Shown: positions 27,916-35,399 of the stretch, piece after piece | How the letters are laid out: every line of letters begins with the position of its first letter | Numbering within the stretch: position 1 is the stretch's first letter | Assembly: GCF_013377885.1 (NCBI RefSeq) | Contig: NZ_JABKAU010000020.1 | Coordinates: 1-64,000, forward strand | From: Hymenobacter lapidiphilus | Lineage (GTDB): Bacteria > Bacteroidota > Bacteroidia > Cytophagales > Hymenobacteraceae | Length of the DNA stretch: 64,000 nucleotides | Direction: 5' to 3' | Translations under genes and position numbers: made by a program | Notes under the pieces: generated by a model | Told to the model about the DNA's origin: nothing | Databases searched by the model: none | Seen by the model: only the letters and a program-made list of their open reading frames with translations

Positions 27916-28518
27916 CTACCGCCGTTCCAGCACATCGAGACGGTATTTCTCGTAGCGGTGGCCGTGTAGGTGGCGTAGAGGGCCATTGGGAGTGGCTTTT
28001 TCGAGGAAGAACTCGTGTACCGCGTCGCCGGTGAGTGGGTAGTCGTGTACGGGGGGCGTCCAGTGGACCAGTACCAAATGGCCACCGGCTGGCAACGTTG
28101 CTATTAGTTGGTCGGCGGCGCGGGCCAGATCGGCCGGGCTCCAGTAATAGCCTACTTCCGACACCAGAATCAGGTCGAACTGGCCGGCGGGAAACTCATC
28201 GGGTACACGCAGAAGCTGCAGCTCCACCTGCGGCAGGTTGGCGCAGCGTTGGCGGGCCTGTTGCAGGGCGGCCTCGGCCACATCAACTGCCAGCAGATAG
28301 CCGCAGTGCGGGGCCAGCCGGGCCGTGAGGATGCCCAGCGAGCAGCCGATTTCAAAGGCCCGTGCGTAGTGGCTGCGCGGCAGGGCGGCCAGCGTGGCGG
28401 CGTACTTCTCCTGCTCGTAGGGGCTGGTAGCGAAGTCCCAGGGGTCTTGGTTGGCTTCGTACACCTTATCGAAATAGTCGGGCGGCAGCGTGTGGGGCTG
28501 GTTGGGGTTCGATTTCAT
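27916..28518 (-). CDS. NodS-like SAM-dependent methyltransferase
   Basis: 200 aa class I methyltransferase. Motif I is AFEIGCSLGILTARLA and the post-motif acidic residue is in LLAVDVAEAAL. The region FDLILVSEVGYYWSPADL and the N-terminal DYFDKVYEANQDPWDFATS match the NodS family, whose founding member N-methylates a deacetylated chitooligosaccharide. The start ATG overlaps the stop codon of the PIG-L gene (ATGA), so translation is coupled. Substrate here is unknown; a free amine produced by the neighbouring deacetylase is an attractive guess. Confidence 0.85.
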   Translation of the reverse strand: MKSNPNQPHTLPPDYFDKVYEANQDPWDFATSPYEQEKYAATLAALPRSHYARAFEIGCSLGILTARLAPHCGYLLAVDVAEAALQQARQRCANLPQVELQLLRVPDEFPAGQFDLILVSEVGYYWSPADLARAADQLIATLPAGGHLVLVHWTPPVHDYPLTGDAVHEFFLEKATPNGPLRHLHGHRYEKYRLDVLERR

Positions 28519-29312
28519 ACAGAACGGGAATCGGAGGAGGAATGAGCAGGCGACGCGGCTATTGTGGTAGTGGCCTCCAGATACAGTTCGGTAGTGCTGG
28601 CGAAGTGGACCAGCATACTGGGGGCCAGCGTGAAGCCCGTTGGGTCGTCGTCGATGCAGGAGCCGGGCAGCTGTGAGGCGTGCGCGGCAATGGCGCGCTG
28701 CTTCTCGGCCAGCACCGCGCTGATATCGAGCTGCCAGCCACTAGCCTCGCCAGGCCGGGGGAGGTCGGTGGGGGCTGCTCGCTCCCAAGCCCAGACTAGG
28801 TATTCGAGCAGGCGCGGTGGCCTGGGTAGATGCGCCAGCGCAGCCCGCACCAGCTGGCTGGTGGCGCGGTGGTCGGGGTGCGGGTCGCGCCGCCAGGGGC
28901 ATAGCACGGTGGTCGGCTGCTTTTCCCGGAAAAACTCAACCAACCGGGCTATGGCTGCCTGGCCGGCCGGTTCGTTGGGGCCGGGCACCTGGCCGTCAGG
29001 CAGGTTCAGGGGCAGCAGGCAGTCGGAGCGCAGGCCCAGCTCAGTCAACGCCAGCCGCAACTCGGTTTCGCGCAGGGCCTGGCGGGCCGGGGCCGGAAAC
29101 TTAGCCGAGTTTGGGTGCGACATGGTGCCGTCGCTCATCAGTACGCACCACACGGGCGCGTTGGCGCGGGCCAGCAGCGCCAGCAACCCGCCGCAGCCCA
29201 GGCTTTCGTCGTCGGGATGAGGGGAAATGACTACCGTTGGGCCCAACGTGGCGGCGTAAGTGGCGGGCTGCAGGGGTAAGGCAATAGGGTCGAAAACGGG
29301 CAGCTCAGTCAT
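28515..29312 (-). CDS. PIG-L family N-deacetylase
   Basis: 265 aa. LmbE/PIG-L zinc deacetylase: the metal motif is VVISPHPDDESLGCGG (H32, D34, D35), with the later histidine block DPHPDHRATSQ. These enzymes remove acetyl groups from N-acetylglucosamine-type amines on lipids or small molecules. It starts at the ATG at 29312, overlapping the upstream acyl-CoA dehydrogenase gene by 8 bases, and its stop overlaps the methyltransferase start by 4. The alternative upstream start would add a Pro/Thr-rich tail. Confidence 0.88.
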   Translation of the reverse strand: MTELPVFDPIALPLQPATYAATLGPTVVISPHPDDESLGCGGLLALLARANAPVWCVLMSDGTMSHPNSAKFPAPARQALRETELRLALTELGLRSDCLLPLNLPDGQVPGPNEPAGQAAIARLVEFFREKQPTTVLCPWRRDPHPDHRATSQLVRAALAHLPRPPRLLEYLVWAWERAAPTDLPRPGEASGWQLDISAVLAEKQRAIAAHASQLPGSCIDDDPTGFTLAPSMLVHFASTTELYLEATTTIAASPAHSSSDSRSV

Positions 29313-30474
29313 GCCAGAGGCGGTGGGCGGGGCGGGAGTGGTCCAGGGCGTAGCGGCCGGCGTCGGCCAGGGCGGCATCGGGGGCGGGCTGGCGCAGGTA
29401 GTGCGTCAGGTCGCGGTGCAGGCGCTCGAAGGGCTCGGGCCGCAGCAGGCCGCGGGCCCCCACGCACCGCTCGGCCAGTGGCAGAACCCGCAGGCAGATA
29501 TCCTCGATGGCCGAGCGCACTAGGTTGGCATGGGCCACCACGGTTTCGGCATCGGGGCCGGGGCGGGCGGCCAGCTCGGCGGCGGCGTGCAGCCAGTGCT
29601 GGCCGCTGGCTACCAGTATGCTCAGCTGGCCCAGCCGCTGGCGCTGGTAAGGGTCGTCGATGCGGCCGAGGGCGCGTAAAAAGCGGCGGGTTTCGTCGAA
29701 GATGGCTTCTGCCCCGCCCAACTGCACGGCCGCAAACCGAATGGCCCCACCACTGAACCAGGGTTGGCGGTAGTAGTCGCCGGGGGCGCCCAGCAGCTGC
29801 TCGGGGCCCACTTCGAGCCCCGTAAAATCGACCCGGAAGCTGGCCGAGGCCCGCATGCCCAGTGGCCGCCAGAACCGGGCGTCGTATTCGGGTACCTGGG
29901 TATCGGCGGGCAGCACCAGCATCTGCCAGCCGCCGTCGGGCAGGGCGGCCGTGAGCAGCGGGCGGGTGAGGTGGCCGGCACCCGACCCGAAGGTTTTGCT
30001 GCCGCTGAGCCGGTACCGGCCCTCGGGTACGGGCTCCAGCTTCACGCCATCGTGGGCCTCGGTATTCCAGACGCCGAACAGGTGGCCCGCCCGGGCATCG
30101 GCGGCCCACGCCTGCACCTGCGCCGGCCGGCCAAAGCGCCCAATGAGTTGCAGCGCATTGACGTGGCCTTCGTACACCCGCCCCACCGCCAGGTTGCCCC
30201 GTCCGATGTGGCGCAGCGTGCTGAGCAGCTCGTAGGTGTGGGCAGGCTCGTTGAGGCCGCTGCCGCCCAGCGCGGCGGGTAGCGGGGCAGCCAGTAGCCC
30301 GGCCTCGCGGAGCCAGTTGAATTCCTGGGTTGGAAAGCCGCCCTCGACATCGGAGTGAGCCGCCTGGGCAAATAGGCGCGGGGCCAGGGCTGCCGCCCCG
30401 GCAGCGGCCAGGGCGGGAGTGGCCGCGGGTAGGGTAGCAGCAGAAGTAGCGGGAGGATTAATCAGTTCAGGCAT
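29305..30474 (-). CDS. Acyl-CoA dehydrogenase family protein
   Basis: 389 aa. N-terminal helical domain (about 20-130), middle beta domain (about 135-230, with GRYRLSGSKTFGSGAGHLT) and C-terminal four-helix domain (about 245-380), the order of the FAD-dependent acyl-CoA dehydrogenase fold. The substrate is unlikely to be a simple fatty acyl-CoA, given its coupling to a deacetylase and methyltransferase. It is the first gene of a three-gene overlapping operon. The first 40 residues are Ala/Pro-rich. Confidence 0.85.
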   Translation of the reverse strand: MPELINPPATSAATLPAATPALAAAGAAALAPRLFAQAAHSDVEGGFPTQEFNWLREAGLLAAPLPAALGGSGLNEPAHTYELLSTLRHIGRGNLAVGRVYEGHVNALQLIGRFGRPAQVQAWAADARAGHLFGVWNTEAHDGVKLEPVPEGRYRLSGSKTFGSGAGHLTRPLLTAALPDGGWQMLVLPADTQVPEYDARFWRPLGMRASASFRVDFTGLEVGPEQLLGAPGDYYRQPWFSGGAIRFAAVQLGGAEAIFDETRRFLRALGRIDDPYQRQRLGQLSILVASGQHWLHAAAELAARPGPDAETVVAHANLVRSAIEDICLRVLPLAERCVGARGLLRPEPFERLHRDLTHYLRQPAPDAALADAGRYALDHSRPAHRLWHD

Positions 30475-30708
30475 AAAAAAACAGGGCCGGATAACAACTG
30501 TATCCTCTACGCACAGCGGCCTGCTTCGGCTGCCACAGTTGAGCTACGGAAGTTGCCCGGTTGCCACCGTGCTACGGGCTGCCCAAGTTGACTTTGTAGT
30601 AGCCAGGGCGCTGCGGCCGGGCCGGCTTAACAATTCGGTAACAGCCGGCCGCGCGCCGGTGCCTACCTTCGTGGAGCATTTCACGAACCCTTTCAGCCCC
30701 CTTCCGCC

Positions 30709-32262
30709 ATGTCGCAGCCCATTCGTTCCGCCCTCATTTCGGTGTATTACAAAGACCGCCTCGGCCCGCTCGTGGAGCTGCTGAGCCAGCACGGTGTAAC
30801 CATCTACTCGACCGGCGGCACCCAGCAGTTCATCGAGGAGCAGGGGGCAAAAGTGACGGCCGTGGAAACGCTGACCGGCTTTCCGGCCGTGTTTGGCGGC
30901 CGCGTGAAAACCCTGCATCCCACCGTATTCGGTGGCATTCTGCACCGCCGTCACGAGGCCTCCGACCTGGCCGAAGCCCAGCAGCACGGCATCCCGCCCA
31001 TCGACCTGGTGGTAGTAGACCTGTACCCGTTCGAAGAAACCGTGGCTTCGGGTGCCGATGAGGCCGACGTAATTGAGAAGATTGACATCGGCGGCATCTC
31101 GCTGCTACGGGCGGCGGCCAAAAACTACCGCGACGTGCTCGTCGTCAGCAGCCGCGACCAGTACGCGCAGGTAACCGAGCTACTGACCCAGAAGAACTGC
31201 GCCACCGACCTGGAGGACCGCAAGCAGTACGCCGCCGCCGCCTTCGCCACCACTGCCCACTACGACACCGAAATCGGCCGCTACTTTGTGGCAAGCCAAG
31301 GCACCACTTCTGAAGAAAAAACTAACAGCCAACAGCTAACAGCTAATAGCTCCCAAAAAACGCCTCTGCGCTACGGCGAAAATCCCCACCAGACCGGTAC
31401 TTTCCACGGCGACTTGAGCGCGCTGTTCGACCAGCTCCACGGCAAGCAGCTCAGCTACAACAACCTCGTGGATGTGGACGCGGCCGTGCTGCTCATGCGC
31501 GAGTTCGATGCGGCCGGCCCGGCCGCCTGCGCCATTCTCAAGCACACCAACGCCTGCGGCGTGGCCCAGGCCGATACGCTGCACCAGGCCTACCTGAACG
31601 CCCTGAGCTGCGACCCGGTGTCGGCTTTCGGCGGCGTCATCATCGTGAACAAGCCGGTAGATGCGGCCACGGCCGAGGAGCTGAACAAGCTGTTTTTTGA
31701 GGTACTGATTGCGCCCGGATTTGAAATTGAGTCGCTGCCGCTGCTGCAGAGCAAGAAAAACCGGATTCTGCTACGCCAGAAGCCCGTGCAGTTTCCGGCC
31801 AAGCAGGTCAAAACGCTGCTCAACGGCACCATCGAGCAGGACTTCGACCAGGCCATGGAGGGCGCGGCCGAGTTCAAGACGGTAACCGAATCGGTTCCGA
31901 CTTCCGACGAAGTGGAAGCCCTGGAATTCGCCCTCAAAATCTGCAAGCATACCAAAAGCAACACCATTGTACTGGCGCGCGCCGGCCAGCTGCTGGCCTC
32001 GGGCGTGGGCCAGACCTCGCGGGTGGATGCCCTGCGCCAGGCCATCGAGAAGGCCGGCTCGTTTGGGTTTGACCTGAACGGGGCGGTCATGGCTTCCGAC
32101 GCCTTCTTTCCCTTCCCCGACTGCGTGGAAATTGCCGGTTCGGCCGGCATCCGGGCCGTGGTGCAGCCCGGTGGCTCTATCAAAGACCAAGACAGCATTG
32201 CCGCCTGCAACCAGCTGGGCATGGCCATGGTGCTGACGGGCGTACGCCACTTCAAGCACTAG
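30709..32262 (+). CDS. purH: Bifunctional AICAR formyltransferase / IMP cyclohydrolase PurH
   Basis: 517 aa cytoplasmic enzyme performing the last two steps of de novo IMP synthesis. The N-terminal IMP cyclohydrolase (MGS-like) domain spans about 1-200 (GVTIYSTGGTQQFIEEQG, GGRVKTLHPTVFGGIL). The C-terminal AICARFT domain spans about 217-517 (LRYGENPHQTG, ILKHTNACGVA). The interdomain linker carries a short insert at about residues 203-215 made of the AGCTAACAGCTAATAGC word repeat. A near-consensus -7 box TACCTTCG lies at 30664-30671. It is a single gene between the dehydrogenase operon and mreB. Confidence 0.97.
   Translation: MSQPIRSALISVYYKDRLGPLVELLSQHGVTIYSTGGTQQFIEEQGAKVTAVETLTGFPAVFGGRVKTLHPTVFGGILHRRHEASDLAEAQQHGIPPIDLVVVDLYPFEETVASGADEADVIEKIDIGGISLLRAAAKNYRDVLVVSSRDQYAQVTELLTQKNCATDLEDRKQYAAAAFATTAHYDTEIGRYFVASQGTTSEEKTNSQQLTANSSQKTPLRYGENPHQTGTFHGDLSALFDQLHGKQLSYNNLVDVDAAVLLMREFDAAGPAACAILKHTNACGVAQADTLHQAYLNALSCDPVSAFGGVIIVNKPVDAATAEELNKLFFEVLIAPGFEIESLPLLQSKKNRILLRQKPVQFPAKQVKTLLNGTIEQDFDQAMEGAAEFKTVTESVPTSDEVEALEFALKICKHTKSNTIVLARAGQLLASGVGQTSRVDALRQAIEKAGSFGFDLNGAVMASDAFFPFPDCVEIAGSAGIRAVVQPGGSIKDQDSIAACNQLGMAMVLTGVRHFKH
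31317..31353 (+). repeat. In-frame word-repeat insert in purH
   Basis: The bases read AAAACTAACAGCCAACAGCT, then AACAGCTAATAGCTCCC, a tandem array of the same word found in the ccmB-ccmC gap. Translated, it gives a Ser/Asn/Gln/Thr-rich stretch (TNSQQLTANSS) in the linker between the two PurH domains, where an insert would be tolerated. Confidence 0.65.
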
Positions 32263-32371
32263 TAAAGGAGTACGAAATAAAAAAGAAGAAGTAACACAGG
32301 CTAGGGCATGCCGGATGACGTTTGTCGGGCAGGTCCTGGCCTGTGATGCTTCATCCCCATAAATAACTCCG

Positions 32372-32379
32372 TACTTTTG
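32372..32379 (+). promoter_or_regulatory. -7 promoter element for mreB
   Basis: TACTTTTG is an exact TAnnTTTG match, 54 bases before the mreB ATG. It rules out the longer mreB frame that would start at 32377. Confidence 0.55.
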
Positions 32380-32433
32380 CCCCCACTTTTGACGGGCGCA
32401 AGCGCCCCGTTCTCATTTACTTGCCGTAACTCA

Positions 32434-33459
32434 ATGGGTTTCTTTAATTTCTTTACCAGCGACATTGCCATCGACCTGGGCACGGCCAACACGCTCATCA
32501 TTCACAACGATGTTATCGTGGTGGATGAGCCGAGCATCATTGCCAAAGACCGTACGACCAATAAGGTAATTGCCGTGGGCCGGCAGGCGCAGCAAATGCA
32601 CGAGAAGACCCACGACAACATCAAAACCATCCGGCCCCTGAAAGACGGCGTAATTGCTGACTTCCACGCCGCCGAGGAGATGATCAAGGGGCTCATCAAG
32701 ATGATTGATACCCGCAACCGCCTGTTTCAGCCCTCGCACCGCATGGTTATCTGCATCCCGTCGGGCATTACCGAAGTGGAGAAGCGGGCCGTACGCGACT
32801 CGGCCGAGCACGCCGGCGCCAAGGAAGTCTGGATGATTCAGGAGCCCATGGCCGCGGCCATTGGTATTGGTATTGATGTGGAGCAGCCCATTGGCTCGAT
32901 GATTATCGACATTGGGGGCGGCAGCACCGAAATTGCGGTTATTGCCCTCTCGGGTATCGTGTGCGACCAGAGCATCAAAACGGCCGGCGACGTATTCAAC
33001 CAGGATATTCTCGACTACATGCGCCGCCAGCACAACCTGCTGATTGGCGAGCGGAGCGCCGAGCGCATCAAAATTGAGGTAGGCGCGGCCTTGACGGAAC
33101 TGGACGTAACGCCGCCCGACTACGAGGTGCGCGGCCGCGACCTGATGACGGGTATCCCGAAGGTTATCAAGGTAACGTCGTCGGAAATTGCCATTGCCCT
33201 CGATAAGTCGGTGGCTAAAATTGAGGAAGCTGTGCTTAAGGCCCTCGAAATCAGCCCGCCCGAACTGTCGGCCGATATTTACGAAAACGGTATTCACCTG
33301 ACCGGTGGCGGCGCCCTGCTGCGCGGCCTCGACAAGCGCCTGGCCGCGAAAACCAAGCTGGCCATTCATATTGCCGAAGACCCGCTGCGCGCCGTGGTGC
33401 GTGGTACTGGCAAAGCCATCAAGGACATCCAGGCCTTCCGGGGCGTGTTGCTGACCTAG
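32434..33459 (+). CDS. mreB: Rod shape-determining protein MreB
   Basis: 341 aa actin-like ATPase. It polymerises under the membrane and guides the elongasome that lengthens the cell wall. Phosphate-1 motif DIAIDLGTANTLI at the N terminus, phosphate-2 MIIDIGGGSTEIAVI, and adenosine motif HLTGGGALLRGLDK. The N-terminal MGFFNFFTSD is the usual membrane-binding start, which together with the promoter box fixes the ATG at 32434. First gene of the mre/mrd/rod block. Confidence 0.97.
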   Translation: MGFFNFFTSDIAIDLGTANTLIIHNDVIVVDEPSIIAKDRTTNKVIAVGRQAQQMHEKTHDNIKTIRPLKDGVIADFHAAEEMIKGLIKMIDTRNRLFQPSHRMVICIPSGITEVEKRAVRDSAEHAGAKEVWMIQEPMAAAIGIGIDVEQPIGSMIIDIGGGSTEIAVIALSGIVCDQSIKTAGDVFNQDILDYMRRQHNLLIGERSAERIKIEVGAALTELDVTPPDYEVRGRDLMTGIPKVIKVTSSEIAIALDKSVAKIEEAVLKALEISPPELSADIYENGIHLTGGGALLRGLDKRLAAKTKLAIHIAEDPLRAVVRGTGKAIKDIQAFRGVLLT

Positions 33460-33479
33460 AAGCCAGGAGCTAGAATTGA

Positions 33480-33577
33480 ACGTCATTCAGAGCGAAGCGA
33501 AGAATCTTGCGTGGCACCGTTGCACTACCTTTGTCCAACGTCAGCCCGCAAGATTCTTCGCTTCGCGCTGAATGACG
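33480..33577. repeat. Palindrome between mreB and mreC, ACGTCATTCAGAGCG type
   Basis: Arms 33480-33510 and 33548-33577 with one internal mismatch. The spacer contains TACCTTTG (33526-33533), an exact -7 consensus, with TTG at 33507-33509. Confidence 0.9.
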
Positions 33578-33659
33578 CTCTTTCTTCAGGTAGTTAAATC
33601 TCCCGCTACAACAGCCTATCCGCTTCTGGCTACCAGCTTCTAATCCCTAGCTTCTCCGA

Positions 33660-34583
33660 ATGAATAACCTGTTCGCCTTTCTGTTTCGCTACCGGGCTTT
33701 CCTGGTATTTGCGGTGCTGGAAGTGCTGAGCCTGTTTCTGCTGGTGCGCAATAGCACGTATCAGCGGGCCGCGTTTTTCAACTCGGCCAATACCTACGTG
33801 GGGCAGGTGCTGGGCTGGCGCAACCAGGTGCAGGATTATTTCCGGCTGGCAGACGTGAACCGGGAGCTGCTGCGCGAAAACGCCCGCCTGCGTCAGCAGT
33901 TCTACCCACCCGACCTGGGCGGCCGCACCGCCGACTCGCTGCCCGTCCGCCAGGACAGCACCACCCAGGCCCGGCTGGCCATTCTGGGCCGCCCCGACTC
34001 GTTGCTGCTGGGCTTGCGCCCCCTCGCCACCCGCGACCCCGACTACCCTCTCATTCCGGCCCGGGTAGTGAGCAGCACCCAGCGCCTTGTGGATAACTAC
34101 CTCACCCTGAACGTAGGCCGCGTCGATGGCGTGCGCGACGGTATGGGCGTTGTATCGGCCGAGGGGATTGTGGGTCGGGTGAAGGTGTTTTCGGAGCACT
34201 ACGCCACCATCACATCGGTGCTGCACTCGCAGAGCCGTACCTCGGCCCGCATTCAGCGCGACGGTACCATCGGCACCGTGCGCTGGCTCGGCGACGACCC
34301 CACCCACGTGCTGCTCGACAACATTCCGCGCCAGAACAAGCTCGTGCGCGGCGACACGGTCGTAACCTCGGGCTACAACGCCGTGTACCCCGAGGGCGTG
34401 CTGGTGGGCACCGTCGACTCGTTTGTGAAGGAGCCCGATAAGAACTTCTGGACGGTGCGCGTACGACTGGCCACCGATTTTTCGCGCCTTACCTACGTGT
34501 ACCTCGTTACGAGCCGGCCCCAGGCCGAGCGCGACACGCTGGAGGTACGCGCCGGCATTAAACCCGAAACCAAGCGGCCATGA
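33660..34583 (+). CDS. mreC: Rod shape-determining protein MreC
   Basis: 307 aa. One N-terminal membrane helix (about 8-30), a coiled-coil segment (about 60-80, VNRELLRENARLRQQF) and the periplasmic double beta-barrel MreC domain (about 120-290, with GIVGRVKVFSEHYATITSVL). MreC links MreB to PBP2 in the elongasome. Its stop overlaps the mreD start by four bases (ATGA). About 200 bases with a palindrome separate it from mreB. Confidence 0.95.
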   Translation: MNNLFAFLFRYRAFLVFAVLEVLSLFLLVRNSTYQRAAFFNSANTYVGQVLGWRNQVQDYFRLADVNRELLRENARLRQQFYPPDLGGRTADSLPVRQDSTTQARLAILGRPDSLLLGLRPLATRDPDYPLIPARVVSSTQRLVDNYLTLNVGRVDGVRDGMGVVSAEGIVGRVKVFSEHYATITSVLHSQSRTSARIQRDGTIGTVRWLGDDPTHVLLDNIPRQNKLVRGDTVVTSGYNAVYPEGVLVGTVDSFVKEPDKNFWTVRVRLATDFSRLTYVYLVTSRPQAERDTLEVRAGIKPETKRP

Positions 34584-35116
34584 GCGGAGGAATTTTCAGC
34601 GTTCTGTGGCAGGCAGTGCGGGGCGTGTTCTACCTGGCCCTGTACGTGCTGCTGATCAGCGGCACCGATTTCGTGCTCTTCAACCTGGCCTGGTGCTTTA
34701 TCTACCTGGGTTTTCTGCTGTTCCTGCCGCTGGCCACGCCGCTGGTGGTGCAGCTGGTGCTGGGTTTTGCGGTGGGCCTCTCGCTCGATATGGTGTTTGA
34801 CACCGGCGGGGTGCACGCCGCCGCCGCCGTGCTGCTGATGTACCTGCGGCCCTGGGTGCTGCGCCTGCTCACACCCCGCGACGGCTACGACGCCCAGGAT
34901 TCGGTGAACATCCACCAGATGGGCTGGCAGTGGATGGTGGTGTACCTGGTGCTGCTCACGGCCATTCACCACGCGGCTTTCTTCCTGCTGGAGCTAGGCT
35001 CGTTCCGGTTTGTGGGCCTCACGCTGGCCAAAATCGTGCTCAGTACGCTCTACACGGCCCTGGCGTTACTCATCATCCAGCTGGTGTTCTATCCCACCAA
35101 GCGCCGCAAGCGGTAG
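34580..35116 (+). CDS. mreD: Rod shape-determining protein MreD
   Basis: 178 aa with about five membrane segments, as expected for MreD, the integral-membrane partner of MreC. Position (ATGA overlap with mreC, upstream of mrdA) is as informative as the weakly conserved sequence. The C terminus YPTKRRKR is basic and cytoplasmic. Confidence 0.9.
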   Translation: MSGGIFSVLWQAVRGVFYLALYVLLISGTDFVLFNLAWCFIYLGFLLFLPLATPLVVQLVLGFAVGLSLDMVFDTGGVHAAAAVLLMYLRPWVLRLLTPRDGYDAQDSVNIHQMGWQWMVVYLVLLTAIHHAAFFLLELGSFRFVGLTLAKIVLSTLYTALALLIIQLVFYPTKRRKR

Positions 35117-35154
35117 GGTTGTTGGGGTTGATGAAGTGATTCTATCGGCACGAC

Positions 35155-35252
35155 GTAGGGGTGGGGCTTGTCCCCGCCCGCCGTTAAACGTTTCTCTTGG
35201 TTACGTTCAAACCATTGTGCTGTCGGCGGGCGGGGGTAAGCCCCGCCCCTAC
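35155..35252. repeat. GC-rich palindrome between mreD and mrdA (GTAGGGGCGGGG family)
   Basis: 29-base arms (35155-35183 and 35224-35252) pair with about one mismatch; the arms read GTAGGGGTGGGGCTTGTCCC onward. The same family occurs at 44640-44788, 58564-58671 and 61381-61423. Confidence 0.9.
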
Positions 35253-35343
35253 ATCGCCCTGCATAATCTGAATTGTAGATAGGCTGGTTCGACTGCCAAC
35301 TATCCATCTCACCTTCCCCGCACCTTTTCCGCACGGTCGGGGT

Positions 35344-35351
35344 TACCTTTG
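35344..35351 (+). promoter_or_regulatory. -7 promoter element for mrdA
   Basis: TACCTTTG exactly matches TAnnTTTG and lies 49 bases before the chosen mrdA start. It indicates that mrdA can be transcribed separately from mreBCD. Confidence 0.55.
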
Positions 35352-35399
35352 TCTTCCGACCGTTTTGGCCGAACCCCTTTCCTTTCAGATTCTTCTGCT

